Assembly (NCBI GenBank): GCA_963678705.1
Contig: OY783216.1
Coordinates: forward strand, 13,330,001 to 13,394,000
Reading direction: 5' to 3'
From: Panorpa germanica
Taxonomy: Eukaryota; Arthropoda; Insecta; Mecoptera; Panorpidae
Length of the DNA: 64,000 nucleotides
Positions 24,439 to 35,950 of this stretch are shown piece after piece. Positions within the stretch are counted from its first letter, which is position 1. Each line of letters begins with the position of its first letter. Below the pieces are notes generated by a model. It had not been told where the DNA came from. It ran no database searches and saw only the letters and a list, made by a program, of their open reading frames with translations. Position numbers and translations under genes: made by a program.

Positions 24439-25269
24439 TAAAGTATAAGTCAGCATAAAAATGTCTCTTTTATATTGTAAGTTATAACTATATTAATAAA
24501 TATAATTTTTATATTTTGATTAAAATAAAAATCACGAATATATAATTATGGATTTTTCTTCTATGTTGTATTCCATATTGTAGTATTTTCTTCTTTGTTG
24601 TTAACTAGATACAAAATTACCGAATAATCGATAAATTTTTTATAATTAATTAATTCCTAATTTTTAAATTTTAATTTATATATGACGAGGGTAAACATTA
24701 GTATTTTATAAATTTAAACTTGATTAAAAAAAATATATGAAATAAAAGAATGATAGAATAAGAAATAAACTAATAAAATACGATATATATACCTACCATT
24801 GATTTCTACAATTTTTTTTACAAATATTATTTACCTTAGGTAAAGTAAATCGTGTCTTTTATTTATTATTTAACACACAAAGATCTATCTTTATTAAACG
24901 AAATCTAAATACCATGTGAAGTGAACTATTATAAACTACAAGTATAACGCTATCTATCTCTATCTAACTCATTATTGCATCAATCTATCTCGTTAACTCA
25001 TTAGCTCATATTCATCCCATAACAATAAAATCAATGTCGTACCGGTATAAATACATTCCATTACATTCTTTTTGTCCATCTCAGGTTTATATGAGTTCAC
25101 AAATAGTTAATAAAATAATAATACGAGCATTATCATTTTATTTAGGATCAAGGGAGAGTCATATAATAATGTTTAGTATTAGACGACGTTCACTGTACTG
25201 TTTTCAGAACGAAAAGAATGGCAAAGATTAATTTTAAGATCAGAATAGGTCTAAAATTTCGACTAAGGG
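24165..25269. mobile_element. Terminal-inverted-repeat DNA element, copy A
   Basis: The left end CCCGAGTCGAAATTTTGATC (24165) is the inverted complement of the right end, ...GGTCTAAAATTTCGACTAAGGG (to 25269), over about 30 bp with a few mismatches. The internal segment 24660-25250 (GACGAGGGTAAACATTAG, CACTATCTATCTCTATCTAAC-like text) recurs at 48975-49530, next to a matching right end. A TA microsatellite lies at 24370-24435. No transposase frame is present, so it is non-autonomous. The TA flank of copy B suggests a Tc1/mariner-type relative. Confidence 0.65.
24370..24435. repeat. (TA)n microsatellite inside element copy A
   Basis: About 66 bp of TA dinucleotides. The equivalent position in copy B (about 45770-45805) also holds TA repeats and is where a Helitron inserted. 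Confidence 0.9.
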
Positions 25270-25689
25270 TTTGATTACTTAATTTAATTTCTTCTTTATC
25301 GTCGATTTTTGTGCTTTTAAATTGCGTTGGTGTTGGTTCTGAAACAATTATTATTTCATTTTGTTAATTCCTTCCTGATCGTGATGCCTGGTATTGAATA
25401 TTGTTTTGAATTCTTAGTATTTAAATCTTCTGAACTTTGGTCACTGAGGTTTTGAATTACAGGAGGATGCTCTGTTACCGAGTTGGATTCTTTATATGTG
25501 GCCATTTCCGGTATTAATTCTGGGACTTTTCTTTTGTTCTATCTGAGTCGTTAGGGTTATTGTATAAGCTAGTACTATCGTTGTCTAGCTTATCTACTGC
25601 AGTCATATAGTCGTCTAGTGCTGTTATAACATCTATGGTATTGAATAGGCTGTGGTATTCCTCATTTTCTGTTGCACTTATTCTAATTC
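25270..25689 (-). pseudogene. Acidic retroelement coding remnant, left of LTR element
   Basis: On the minus strand this reads as an Asp/Asn/Ser-rich open stretch (SLFNTIDVITALDDYMTAV, NNPNDSDRTKEK) and then, after a shift, VTEHPPVIQNLSDQSSEDL. On removing the LTR element at 25694-40297 it joins the Gypsy RT remnant at 40298-40445. It may be a spacer of the same pol; I cannot confirm this. Confidence 0.35.
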
Positions 25690-25693
25690 GTAT

Positions 25694-26612
25694 TGTAACC
25701 CTACCCCCTTATATCTACTATCTATATACGGTGGTAGTTACTTATTTTATGAGAACGATTCTACAATCTTCTCAAGCGAGGCGTTCTTTATGGGGATCTG
25801 GTTCCCCTTGAGTCGGATGACCTAAGCTAATGCTAATTGTGGAGGCTTATATATCTATCAGGACTTATTACCTCCTCTAATCATATTACATAAATATATT
25901 AGGTTTTACTTACTTTTTGTACTTTCTGCAGGCAGCTTCCTCTGCTTTTGACAATCACTTTATTTAACGCGATGCGACCGTTAATTCTAAGTACTTTATA
26001 TAATTAAAACAATGTAATCATTAACACTATTTTCTTTATTATTCAAAAACTTAATTAATACAAATCTTAGTAACTTTATCATTATTATATCAAAGCGACT
26101 GACTAAACCGGACCAACCGTCTAAGGGGCGCTACTTCCTTATTTGACGGGGTCTGTATAGAAAGACCTTTCAACTGGGTCTCAATGTACTGACTCTGACT
26201 CGTGATCAAAATGGTCTGACCCCCTCTCCTTTCTTAAACGAGGTTTATATAGCTTAAAGGTCTTTGTTTCAAAAGATGACCTCATTTAAACTTATTCCGT
26301 CATCATGGCTTTGGTTTTGAGTTTGGTTTTAATATAAACATTATTTAAAGCTACACGTGTCTTACGCACAAAGGAAGTTAGTTAATATTTCTCTTAAAAG
26401 TTATTATAAATACTATGTCAGCAATTTTGAATATGATACTAATATGCGGACATGGTTCTCTCGATAAAGCAATACTTAATGTAAATAATGTTCACGACAT
26501 TTAGACGCCTAAAACTATTAAAAATACTTTGTATGTGAACCTTCCAATGGTTCCTAAATAGTTAGTTAAAATATATTATCAATAATTAATGAATCTATAT
26601 GGGACTGTTACA
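25694..26612 (-). repeat. 3' LTR (919 bp) of the gag-only element
   Basis: Matches the LTR at 39353-40297 over its length. By eye I count three substitutions and one 26-bp indel near the U3 end. Short inverted termini TGTAAC...GTTACA are present on either strand. Confidence 0.9.
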
Positions 26613-28319
26613 TTACTCCCCATTTTTAAATTAAAATCTATAATCCAATGATTATAATTTTATTAGTCTTTCCCGTATTTCTAGATTTATTTATAATTGA
26701 AACCTTAATAAAATAAATGCAATTTAAAATTTAAATCAATAAATCAATCATATATAGTCGTTGATAATCAAAATAATTCTTCTTTATCTGCTGTATGTAG
26801 GTGATTTCATTCTCATAGCTTCATAACAATATGCTTCAACTTTGATAAATAAGTGAATACTTTTTTACGTTTCGAATACGCTCTGCCTCGGTTTGTTTTC
26901 GAATGCGTCCTTGTCCTACTGCTTTGCATCTGGCTTTATATTTCCGTATAAACAATACTGATAGTTTTTAATGTCCATAGTATTTGTAAATTCTTCTTCT
27001 GTTTACAATACTTGTAGTACACACATGATATATGTTTTCTTCTTAAGTGATTACTGCTTCACTTAGACCCTTAATTTCTTCTCGATTATTCACGGACTTC
27101 GTCATTTCGTATTGTTTTCTTCATCTTTCAATTTGCATCGATTTCATCGGAATCTTCATCTCATAACGGCTGCATTCTGGTAGTTTCTCTCGTACACTCG
27201 ATCATTAACTCGTTCAAGTATTTACACTTATTACCTTAGTCTTACGCATTATGAAAATCAACTATTTGTCTCATCCTTCAGTTCCTTGTTGTTGTAAATG
27301 CTGCAATTTATACCCTTACGTAATTATCTAAATTATAAATTCATTTTCTGTCTTTTATTCTATAATTTCTTACAATTGACATAACAAATTTGGCTCTTGT
27401 ATAGCTCTTTTACTAATAATTCGATTAACTTTACTTAGAAGTTATAGTCATTACAAAATATGAATTTATTTCATAACATATCTTAATTACTAGTTATTTT
27501 AATTATATTTTAAACGTAACATGTAAATATCTTACGGCATCTGTGTTTTTTTTTTTTTAAATATCATCAATATCTTATTACTTTTTTTTCTTTGATTGTT
27601 ATATATATGTTTTCCAACTTTGCAATATTTATGCCATAAATTATTTTCATACCTCTTACAAACTACTTGTTAATTCTACATAACAATGAAATTTAATGTA
27701 AACATATTTTTCTTTCTTTAATTCAAATACAAATTTAACTTTTCTCTTAAATTTAGAATCAATATTTCATACTTTAGTTTATACTTTTAATAACGAATAT
27801 TTTAATGAACTTATTCTTATTTACTGTATTTTTACCATTAAACAAATTTATTATATTTATTTTTTTCAAATCAAAACATTATTCTAAACATGGTTATATC
27901 AAAAATTATTCTTAAATCTATTTATTACTTTTAAACAACAAAATCTTAACTTTATAGATACTTTACTCAAATACTATAGTCAAGGTAAACATAATTATTA
28001 AACTTCAACACTTGTTACTTAAATTTAAAACAACTTTTTATATTCGCATGTAGTTTTACATGTGTTTCACAAAATAAAATTTCTTTTTCTCTATATTATA
28101 TTATATCTCAATGCAATTTAACAATACAAGTGTTCAAATTTTCAATGAATACCTCTTATCAATTTTCAAATCTTCTTCTTTCTCTATTAAAATTTCCAAA
28201 ACGATCTGTGAACAGAAAAACATTTTAATTTATTCAATATTTATGGTATAAAATCTTCAATAGTCATCTTATTCTGCTTGCTACATTCATCATGTATCTT
28301 GTCCATCTGAAATTATATA

Positions 28320-28592
28320 TTTTTTTTTTTATTTAATTTATTTAACGTCGGCCTATTTCCGATGCTGAGTCCTATCACCGACGACCTCCTTCAATGTTGG
28401 CAGTATTTATGGTGTCGTTGCCTCATATATGTGGGCTACACCACTGCCTAATAACTGTACGATTATGTATGACCATAATCAATATAAGTTCATAATAACC
28501 AAACCCAGAAAATATATATCTGGTCCGGGGATCGTACCCGAAGACACAGCAGTCGGCATCAAGCATCAATGCTCTCGCCCACTGTGTCGTCG
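28320..28592 (-). mobile_element. Full-length tRNA-derived SINE (reference copy)
   Basis: On the minus strand it begins near 28592 with a tRNA-like head: an A-box-like AGTGGGCGAGAGC, then a B box GGTACGATCCC (28528-28538), then a body and a poly-A tail (T run at 28320-28331 on the + strand). A perfect 12-bp target duplication TGAAATTATATA flanks it at 28308-28319 and 28593-28604. RNA polymerase III would drive it; a LINE must supply reverse transcriptase. Other copies: 2087-2271, 21590-21790, 38554-38736. Confidence 0.88.
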
Positions 28593-29468
28593 TGAAATTA
28601 TATAGCATTAGTATATCTCAATAAAAACAAAAATAATTATTCTTTGAAATTTATTTGTTACTCATGTTTCGTACATCTGTAACTTCTGGTCTAGTTTGTT
28701 TATTATTGTACCCTTATCTAATTTATGTTCTCAAACCCCCTGTTAGAAATCTTATTTATGTTCACTTATATTCTCAAGTGTTATTTTCTTCTATGACCTT
28801 TCTGACTCGAATTTCAATACATCTGTTACAAATAACTTTAGTCTCTAATTATATGTTTATTTTCTCAACTCATAACCTTTCTGTTTTTATGTTTACTTTA
28901 CTCGTAAAATATTAAAGTACCATATTAGTCCTCATTTAACTATTATAACGATTAAATAATCCCTTTTTTAAATTGACCTTAACCTAGTTTATGTTTGTAA
29001 CAAAAGTTTATATTTTTTATTCCAATTCTATACTCTTACACATTATTCAATTTGTGCTGTTTATTTATTTTGTTTTTTAACTCTTTGATATCGCTTTCTA
29101 CCGTTCTATTTAAATCTCAAATTTTCTTTTAAACTTTATCCCATTATTTACTTTTTTTTCTTAAATTTCTCAAAATCAAAATCCTAATCTACTACCTACC
29201 TAAATCTTAATGTATCATAATATATTACTAGAGTGTGTGAAAAATGTCTACTTTTACTTGTATCTATACTCATTATGTTAATGTTTGTTTTACTGACCGT
29301 ATGTTTTATTACTTTTCGAATTGTTTTACTTCATTCAAATTTGAGTGTTCTTTATTTCATCAACGTCGATTTGCAACTAATCATTATTACATATTCAATA
29401 AATATCTACTTATCCGTAGCTCATTGTACACGTTTTAGTACTTCATAACTTTTTCTTATTCAATTTCC

Positions 29469-29650
29469 TGGTTTCCTTTAAACCATTCCTCTGGGTTTCC
29501 TATAAACCGTTCATCTGGGTTTCCTATAAACCGTTCATACCGATTTCCATTTTCGGCGATAACTCAATAGTTCCATATACTTCTTGGTTTCCTTTAAACC
29601 GTTCATACCGATTTCCATTTTCGGCGATAACTCAATAGTTCCATATACTT
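29469..29650. repeat. Short tandem repeats in 3' region
   Basis: GGTTTCCTWTAAACCGTTCAT recurs four times in about 130 bp. A longer unit, from ACCGTTCATACCGATTTCC to AATAGTTCCATATACTT, is present twice (29530-29582 and 29599-29651). Confidence 0.8.
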
Positions 29651-30039
29651 TATTTTCATCATTATTTCAGTATTCAAATATCTCATAGTCAATAAATAAC
29701 TCATAACAAATCAATGGTGTTCTCTTTAATTCCTAGCTAGCACTCATATCAAATCTTTTTTTTAAAATCATACGTCTATAACAACAATGCTACAATACTT
29801 TCTTTTCAGAAAAATAATCTTTTTAATAGCTCAACTGTGTAACTTTTAAACAAAACTATCTTTGCACTCTAGAATACGTTTACTGTTAAAATTATCCTTT
29901 CTATTTCCAAAATTTCTTATTGTTACTTTATAAAATGATACTTATGATCTATTCTAACATTTAAATGTTCTTATTCTATGCAACTTTAGTTCAATTAACA
30001 ATCATCTTTATCCGATTTTTCTAGTTAAAATTCTCTCTG

Positions 30040-31395
30040 TTATTCTCTAATGTCTAACGGCAAATTAATCTGTTTAACGCTTACTACTAATGTTTCCTTG
30101 AACATCGTCTTAATTAGAATCATGAAATAAATGCTTAACTTAATAAGTGCGAAAATCCCTAAAATTAATCTTTTAAAATTACTCATCATTAATAAATCAA
30201 TCAATTTACTCTGCAAATTATACTCTCTTTTTCTTAAAACAATAGCAATTTTATCTCTCGCAACATGTATATTTTCTTCTAGGCTTATGCTCATAGTGTT
30301 CGCAACTATTCTATCTGTAACAGATTCCCTTACATCTTTTACATTTTTTGCAATTCTCTTTTCATCAATAATTATTTCGTTTATAGTGCCCTCACTTAAT
30401 AAAACTTTATCATCGCAGCTAGAATCTATTTTTTCTAACTCTTTATCAATTATACTTTCGTGTATATTCTCACATAGTTTATCTACTTTTATCGTATCCT
30501 TATTTAAGCCATTACAATCCCAACATGTTTCTACTAACCCGTTAACAATGCTATCTTGTTCAAATTCTACTTTAATATCATTATTTGCATATAAATTATT
30601 TTCTTCGGTAACTAATTCTTTCGTACCCTTTTTATGGACCAAATCTGTCCTGTCACTGTATAATTCTATCGATGTATTTACGTCATCTTTATCAATTTTA
30701 ATTACTTTTGAACTTTCATTTAGTTCGTCTAATGCTACACTGAACTTTTTAGAGTTTATATCTCCGTTTTCAACATTATCAAATCTATCAAAATTTACGC
30801 TGTCTTGTACATATCTGTTACTTAAAGTACTTCGGTTTTCTTTTAATTCTATATATTCTGCTAAAGCTAAGGCTTCGACCAATGTTTTTGGATTTTCGTA
30901 ATCAACAAATCTAGAATAGCTGTTACGTAAGCCCAATATAAATCGATTTAAAATCTTATGCTGTAATTCCATTAATTGTAAATCCCGTTTACTTTGTTCA
31001 AAACTGATATTAATTGTTTTTCTAGCTAATTCTGCTACTCTTTCTGAAAATGTAAAAACAGACTCTCCATGGTTTTGTTTACATGAATTAAAATCAAATT
31101 CTGCTTTCACTAATTCTGCTGGTCTACGACAATTGTATTTGTTAAGTAATTCTATCTTAATTTTTTCATAATCTTTTAATTCTGTTCGAGTTAAAACAAT
31201 ATGTAGAAATTCTAGAACCTTTGCGTTCAACTTTACAGATAATGCAAAAACCCTTTCTTTATTATTCCAATTAAAAGCATCTGATATTCTCTCTAATTGA
31301 CTCAAAAATAACGTAATACTATCTTTTTCTTCAAATACCCGTAAGAACTGTAAAACTTCTTCCAACTTTTCAAATCTATCTATTTTATTATCCAT
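30040..31395 (-). CDS. Gypsy-type Gag protein of non-autonomous LTR element
   Basis: An intact 451-codon frame. Residues about 15-185 have the look of a Gypsy-group capsid region: hydrophobic and charged helices (FLSQLERISDAFNWNNKER, FALSVKLNAKVLEFL), then FTFSERVAELARKTIN and KILNRFILGLRN, the conserved capsid end. Residues 190-400 are Asp/Glu/Lys-rich and have only one CX2C pair (CWDC near 290), so no full CCHC knuckle. The last 50 residues contain a hydrophobic segment (LILGIFALIKLSIYFMIL) that could be membrane-associated. The structural role is packaging of the element RNA; enzymes must come from another element. The intact frame in an element with near-identical LTRs suggests recent mobility. 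The + strand frame 30131-30901 is its antisense shadow. Confidence 0.75.
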   Translation of the reverse strand: MDNKIDRFEKLEEVLQFLRVFEEKDSITLFLSQLERISDAFNWNNKERVFALSVKLNAKVLEFLHIVLTRTELKDYEKIKIELLNKYNCRRPAELVKAEFDFNSCKQNHGESVFTFSERVAELARKTINISFEQSKRDLQLMELQHKILNRFILGLRNSYSRFVDYENPKTLVEALALAEYIELKENRSTLSNRYVQDSVNFDRFDNVENGDINSKKFSVALDELNESSKVIKIDKDDVNTSIELYSDRTDLVHKKGTKELVTEENNLYANNDIKVEFEQDSIVNGLVETCWDCNGLNKDTIKVDKLCENIHESIIDKELEKIDSSCDDKVLLSEGTINEIIIDEKRIAKNVKDVRESVTDRIVANTMSISLEENIHVARDKIAIVLRKREYNLQSKLIDLLMMSNFKRLILGIFALIKLSIYFMILIKTMFKETLVVSVKQINLPLDIRE

Positions 31396-31489
31396 TTTTT
31401 TTAATACCCGTAAATCAACCTATTATCCTATATTATAATGTTCCAACTGTTTGTTTATATTCTTATGATCTTATATTCTTATATTCTTA
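31396..31489 (-). other. Leader next to gag with short repeats
   Basis: CTTATATTCTTATGAT-type 15-mers repeat about three times at 31455-31500, just upstream of gag. Confidence 0.5.
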
Positions 31490-32319
31490 TGATCTTATAT
31501 GTTTGGTACTGAATTTTGTATGGCAGCGCGAAAACGGCTCCGGCGATCTTTTTAAAAATTTCCTATTTCGTAGAGAAAAAAATTCTAAGACTTTTGGCGT
31601 CCCCGGATTTTTCCCTGAATTTCCTGGAAACCCGTAATTTTGGAAAAACTGGAAAAAAAGTGAGCCCTTTTTTGCTGTATTACTTTTAATTCGTAAAAGA
31701 TAAAAAGTTGAAATTTTGCATGTGTATTAAGGTATTCAATGCTGACATTTCTCAAAAATTAGAAATTCAAAAATTGAAAAAGGGGGGGTTGAAGAAATTC
31801 GGGGGCCCGGTAGGGAACTTTGGAGAAAGTTCATATTCTGGATTTTAGAATAATTAAGTATAGTATTAATAAAAAAAAATTCAAAATTTCCAAATTTTAT
31901 TGGGGGGCACGGGGGCAGTATTTGCCGAGAGTAAAAATTGTGCTAGAAAGTTGAAATTTTGTATATAGGCTAATCTTGGTAACTAATTTGCGAATCGAAA
32001 AAAAAAATTGCAAATTTTGAAAAAAAGTTGGTCAAATAACGCATAAATTGAAAATATTTTTTATTTTGATAAAAAAAATATATTTTTTTTAGTCAATTTA
32101 TATGTCTCAATGTATATGTGCGAGTTTATTTATTATTTCAATTTAAAAATAGAACAGTTAAATATGAAATGTAATTACGAATTATTTTATTGGATTCAAA
32201 TATACACGCCAAAAAGACGCTTTACGACGGGGGTAAACTCTGGTGGAATTAAAATTTTTACATGAAATTCAAGCCACACACAAAAGACAGACGTCGCTTG
32301 CGACGGGGGTAAAAGCTAG
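31490..32319 (+). mobile_element. Hairpin-ended Helitron, short form
   Basis: The 3' end has a perfect 6-bp stem with a TT loop (CGTCGC TT GCGACG, 32292-32305), GGGGTAAAAG, then CTAG (32316-32319) followed by T. The body shares CTAAGACTTTTGGCGTCCCC, GGAAACCCGTAATTTTGG and GGGGGCCCGGTAG with 57840-58547, and in part with 14480-14755 and 53697. No protein is encoded. It is inserted in the leader of the gag-only LTR element. The left end is approximate. Confidence 0.75.
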
Positions 32320-32707
32320 TTTCTTGTTATATTTAATTACCATTCTACAAAAATCATTTCAAAATATTACCCTTTTTATAATAATCATGTTAAATTCAAT
32401 CACTACTCATTAATTACTTTATTTACGTTCCAAGTCTTTATATAAACATCGTTGTCCAAATCTGTTTCGTTCTACATACTCGTACTATTCATAATCTTTG
32501 TTGTCGATGCGGTATATATTTCTATAGCTATACCCAACTGAACCGATACTTTACGGTTTGACCCTAATAAATTACTCCTATTTATTACTCTCTTAAATGT
32601 TATACAACACTGATATCTTTCTCCGAAATTTAAATACATAACTGCAGTACTATTTGACATTTTAAAATCTTTCCTTTTTCTTAAATAAACTTGTACAAAT
32701 CTCTTAG
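32320..32707 (-). other. Leader of gag-only element between insertions
   Basis: About 390 bp of the host LTR element lying between the Helitron and the BEL/Pao element. The minus frame 32472-32777 spans the junction and is not credible. Confidence 0.45.
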
Positions 32708-32712
32708 ACCCT

Positions 32713-33341
32713 TGGTTAAGAACGCATGCACAACCTATATATTTATATAGATATTTCACGTTCTTAATGTATTTCATTAGAATATAATTTTGTATATTTT
32801 TAGCTCTTAAGTTTTGTAATAATTCTTTTGTTTAACCAAATAATTTATTTTTCTTTGTTATTGAATAAATTAACAAAGCTATTGTTATTACTCTGGCATT
32901 GTACAAGTCTGTACCAAGGTCACACAGCTGGCCTGCCAAATGCATTCTTTCTATCAATGTACTGATAAAACACTATTAAAATAATCATTATTAACTCAAA
33001 CTTCATACAGTAAGCATCACTAAATATCTTTAATTATTAACTCAAACTTCATACAATAAACATCACTAAATATTTAACTTATTAACTAGTATCTAGAACA
33101 GTAAACATCTAAATTATCAACTCCAACGTTTAACAGTCTAAATAAATTATAAGAAGATTTTAATAGTGAATTGTATCACAGTATCATTGATATATACAGT
33201 TATTCATTTAATTTTCAATTATTGTAATTCGTCACGGTGCACTTCGTTATAAATGTTTTTTGCAAAATTCTTGCATTTCGCTGCCTTTTCTTACAAACGT
33301 TGGCTTGTGTAATCATTTGATCCTTCGACACGGATCAACCA
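32713..33341 (+). repeat. BEL/Pao 5' LTR
   Basis: The first 522 bp (to 33234) match the 3' LTR with no difference seen. The rest (33235-33341) is only weakly similar to it, and ends ATCAACCA, comparable with CTCAACCA at the 3' LTR end. The exact 3' boundary is inferred from that ending. Confidence 0.65.
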
Positions 33342-34687
33342 TTTGGTCGGCTTCGAGCCGGATACGAGCTAGGATAATCAGCATTTTGATTCTTCGAAGA
33401 AGACTCACAAACATTTGGTCATCTTCAAGAGCGGATGCACATCATTAAATCATCTTCAAGAACGGATGCGAGCTAAAGATAATCAGCATTTTGATCCTTC
33501 AAAGAAGATTCACATCATTAAATCATCTTCAAGCAAGATTCTCATCAACGCATCCAGCCTTTGAGCATCTTCAAAGAAGATTCATCCCACACTGATCATC
33601 TTTGAAAAGGATTCATCAAGCAAGGTGAAAAATCAAGAAAAATCTCACTTTTGGCGTCAAGTACAACAGCACACACGAGTCAATCGCAGCAGCATCTGGA
33701 TTCAGTCTTGAAACGAGAGCTACTACACGACAGTGGTGTCAAGGTAATCCTAAAAACATTTATATAATTCCCATCCTATCCTTTTATTACCTCTATTTTG
33801 GGTTTTTGCACTTACATCTTATATATTTTTACAAATTTTTTACATTTACTACTGTTTGAAGCGTTATTTCATTTTACCAAGGTGTTTAGACATCAATGAT
33901 TCACTTCCATCATAAGTTCGTATCATTGTTGTATTATATTTTTTAATCAATCATTCAACGATATTTAGTTTTCTGTTTGTAGTTAATAAATCCTTGCCAC
34001 TTTAGTCAAGTCATTTAGCGTTACCAAGCTATTGACCTTCTATAGGGCTCGTATTAGTGTCATTAAGCACACACACACATTAATTGCATTGGTTGCGAAT
34101 ATTAGATTCCACAAATATAGCCTCTCATAGGAATACGACACTTAGAGCACATATGCCAATCGCATTATTTAGCGAATATAATTATTCCATTTTAAGCATT
34201 TGAATATATTTGTTCAAATCAAAATACTCATCTGTGTATTTTGCACAGAAATCTTTTTACGTGTTACGTAATAAATCACCGATTATATTATTGCATCTAC
34301 AATAATATATCTTTTTCAATTATTTTTTAAATATTTGAATTATATTTGTGTCATTCAGCACACATACATTAATTGCATTGGTTGCGAACATTCGATTCCA
34401 TAAGTATAATCTCACATAGGTCATCTAACGTCCTCTCATAGGAATAAGACATTTAGAGTACATACGCCAATCGCATTTACATAGCGAATATTATTATTCC
34501 ATTTTTAGCGTTTGAATTCCTTTTTCAAACCGAAATTACCGTCTGTGTATTTTGCACAGAAGTCTTTTACGTATTGTACGTAATAGAGTACCATTCATAT
34601 TATTTGCATCAGCAATAATACACTATTACAATTAGTTTTAAATATTATATTTAAAATATCAAAAGAGATTTTAAAGTCACATTCACA
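33342..34687 (+). other. BEL/Pao 5' leader with two repeat families
   Basis: Directly after the LTR comes TTTGGTCGGCTTCGAGCCGG, a candidate primer-binding area. To about 33625 a 25-45 bp motif of the type CATTTGATCCTTCAAAGAAG repeats. Then two ~270-bp units, starting at TTAATTGCATTGGTTGCGAA (34079 and 34368), are about 290 bp apart and visibly diverged. Confidence 0.65.
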
Positions 34688-35950
34688 ATGTCTTTAAAAA
34701 CCTTAATTACAAAAATACATAATATTAAATCATCATTAAATCGATGCAGTAAAGCCATCGAAAATGTTGATATAAAAGATCCATCCACTTACGATGTGGA
34801 AAATATAAAGTTTCTTCATAAACAATGGGAACCACTAATAGCTTCGATTAATAAAGTTCATGAACAAATGCATGAACAAACTGAGGATCAAGCTGAAATA
34901 GACCGCATTGATGAAGAAAATACAGATTTTCTTATGCAATACGTTAAAGTAGGCACCAAAATCAATAAAATTATTTCAGTGTCTAAAGTAATTGAAGCAT
35001 CAAGCACTTCAATTCCTAAAGCTGCCACTTCCAGCACACTCACAGCGCAAGTCAAACGGACAAGTCAAGTTATGTTATCAACCGCTTTAGTCAACATACC
35101 TGACAAAAACGGTAAAATAATTACTGCACGCGCTCTTCTGGATAACGGTAGTCCATTAAGTATTATTACCAAGAGTTTATTGCAAAAATTAAAAATTCAC
35201 ACTACAAATTCGGATTTAGTTGCTACCGGAATTGATAACTCCGAAACTAAAATAAACAAGCAAGCAAAAATCACTTTGCATTCATCTACTAACAATTACA
35301 AAACGTTTGTAAATTGTCTGCTCATAGACACAATAACCGACAAAATCCCACACATCAAATTGGATATTGTCAATCTATCAATACCGCATACAATAAAACT
35401 AGCAGATCCTAGTTTTAACGAACCACAATCTGTGGATTTATTGTTAGGAGCTGATATTTTTTGGAAATTATTACGCGTAGGCAAATCAACACTATCCAAT
35501 GATCGATTGCAGTTGCAAAACACTTCACTGGGTTGGATAGTAACTAAGTACAAATCTGTTACCAACAACAATCATGTGCATCATTATCACACATCCTTGC
35601 AAACTCAAATTCCCAAGCTTTGTGAAAGCGAGTATGTTAAAGAATGTGGCACTTTAATTATTAAAGAACAAACTCAATTTCCCAAGGTTTGTGAAAGCGA
35701 GTCTGTTAAAAAATGTAGAACTTTAACTTCAGAGGAACAAGCATGCCATGATCATTGTAGCAAAACTACTACTCGCGATTCAGATCGTAGATTCGCAATT
35801 ACATTACCATTAAAATTGCCCACATCAGCCCTAGGGGATACCAAAACCACAGCTACCAAACAATTGCTTTCATTTGAAAGAAAATTTGATAGAAACAAAC
35901 AACATAAATCTATGCATTCACTCATGAATATATACGATCAGGTCATATGA
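34688..35950 (+). CDS. Pao-type Gag (shortened)-protease-RT start
   Basis: A 420-codon frame. Residues 1-100 look like the helical N-terminus of a Pao Gag (LHKQWEPLIASINKVHEQM). After a short linker, residues about 130-275 form the Pao-type aspartic protease: ALLDNGSPLSIIT with Asp152 as the catalytic aspartate, IDNSETKI, and VDLLLGADIFWKLL. The region after 290 contains two copies of a 25-residue motif (QIPKLCESE/QFPKVCESE). It ends in TTTRDSDRRFAITLPLKLP, the start of the reverse transcriptase. Most of Gag, including capsid and zinc knuckles, is missing. The stop overlaps the ATG of the next frame (ATGA at 35947). Confidence 0.75.
   Translation: MSLKTLITKIHNIKSSLNRCSKAIENVDIKDPSTYDVENIKFLHKQWEPLIASINKVHEQMHEQTEDQAEIDRIDEENTDFLMQYVKVGTKINKIISVSKVIEASSTSIPKAATSSTLTAQVKRTSQVMLSTALVNIPDKNGKIITARALLDNGSPLSIITKSLLQKLKIHTTNSDLVATGIDNSETKINKQAKITLHSSTNNYKTFVNCLLIDTITDKIPHIKLDIVNLSIPHTIKLADPSFNEPQSVDLLLGADIFWKLLRVGKSTLSNDRLQLQNTSLGWIVTKYKSVTNNNHVHHYHTSLQTQIPKLCESEYVKECGTLIIKEQTQFPKVCESESVKKCRTLTSEEQACHDHCSKTTTRDSDRRFAITLPLKLPTSALGDTKTTATKQLLSFERKFDRNKQHKSMHSLMNIYDQVI

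Larger units (their letters stand above)
26613..30039 (-). other. Noncoding 3' region of the gag-only element
   Basis: About 3.4 kb that is T-rich on the + strand, where an autonomous relative would carry pol. No RT, RNase H or integrase motif can be read on the minus strand. The + strand frames at 28655-28915 and 29233-29448 are chance openings in T-rich DNA. It contains one SINE and a tandem repeat. Confidence 0.55.

Noticed and set aside
28655-29448. + strand membrane-protein-like frames
   Set aside because: They lie in the T-rich noncoding part of a minus-strand LTR element, and two overlapping frames (29233 and 29244) are equally open.
30131-30901. 256-codon + strand open frame
   Set aside because: It is the antisense of the intact gag at 30040-31395, with low-complexity Ser/Leu/Phe text and no domain.
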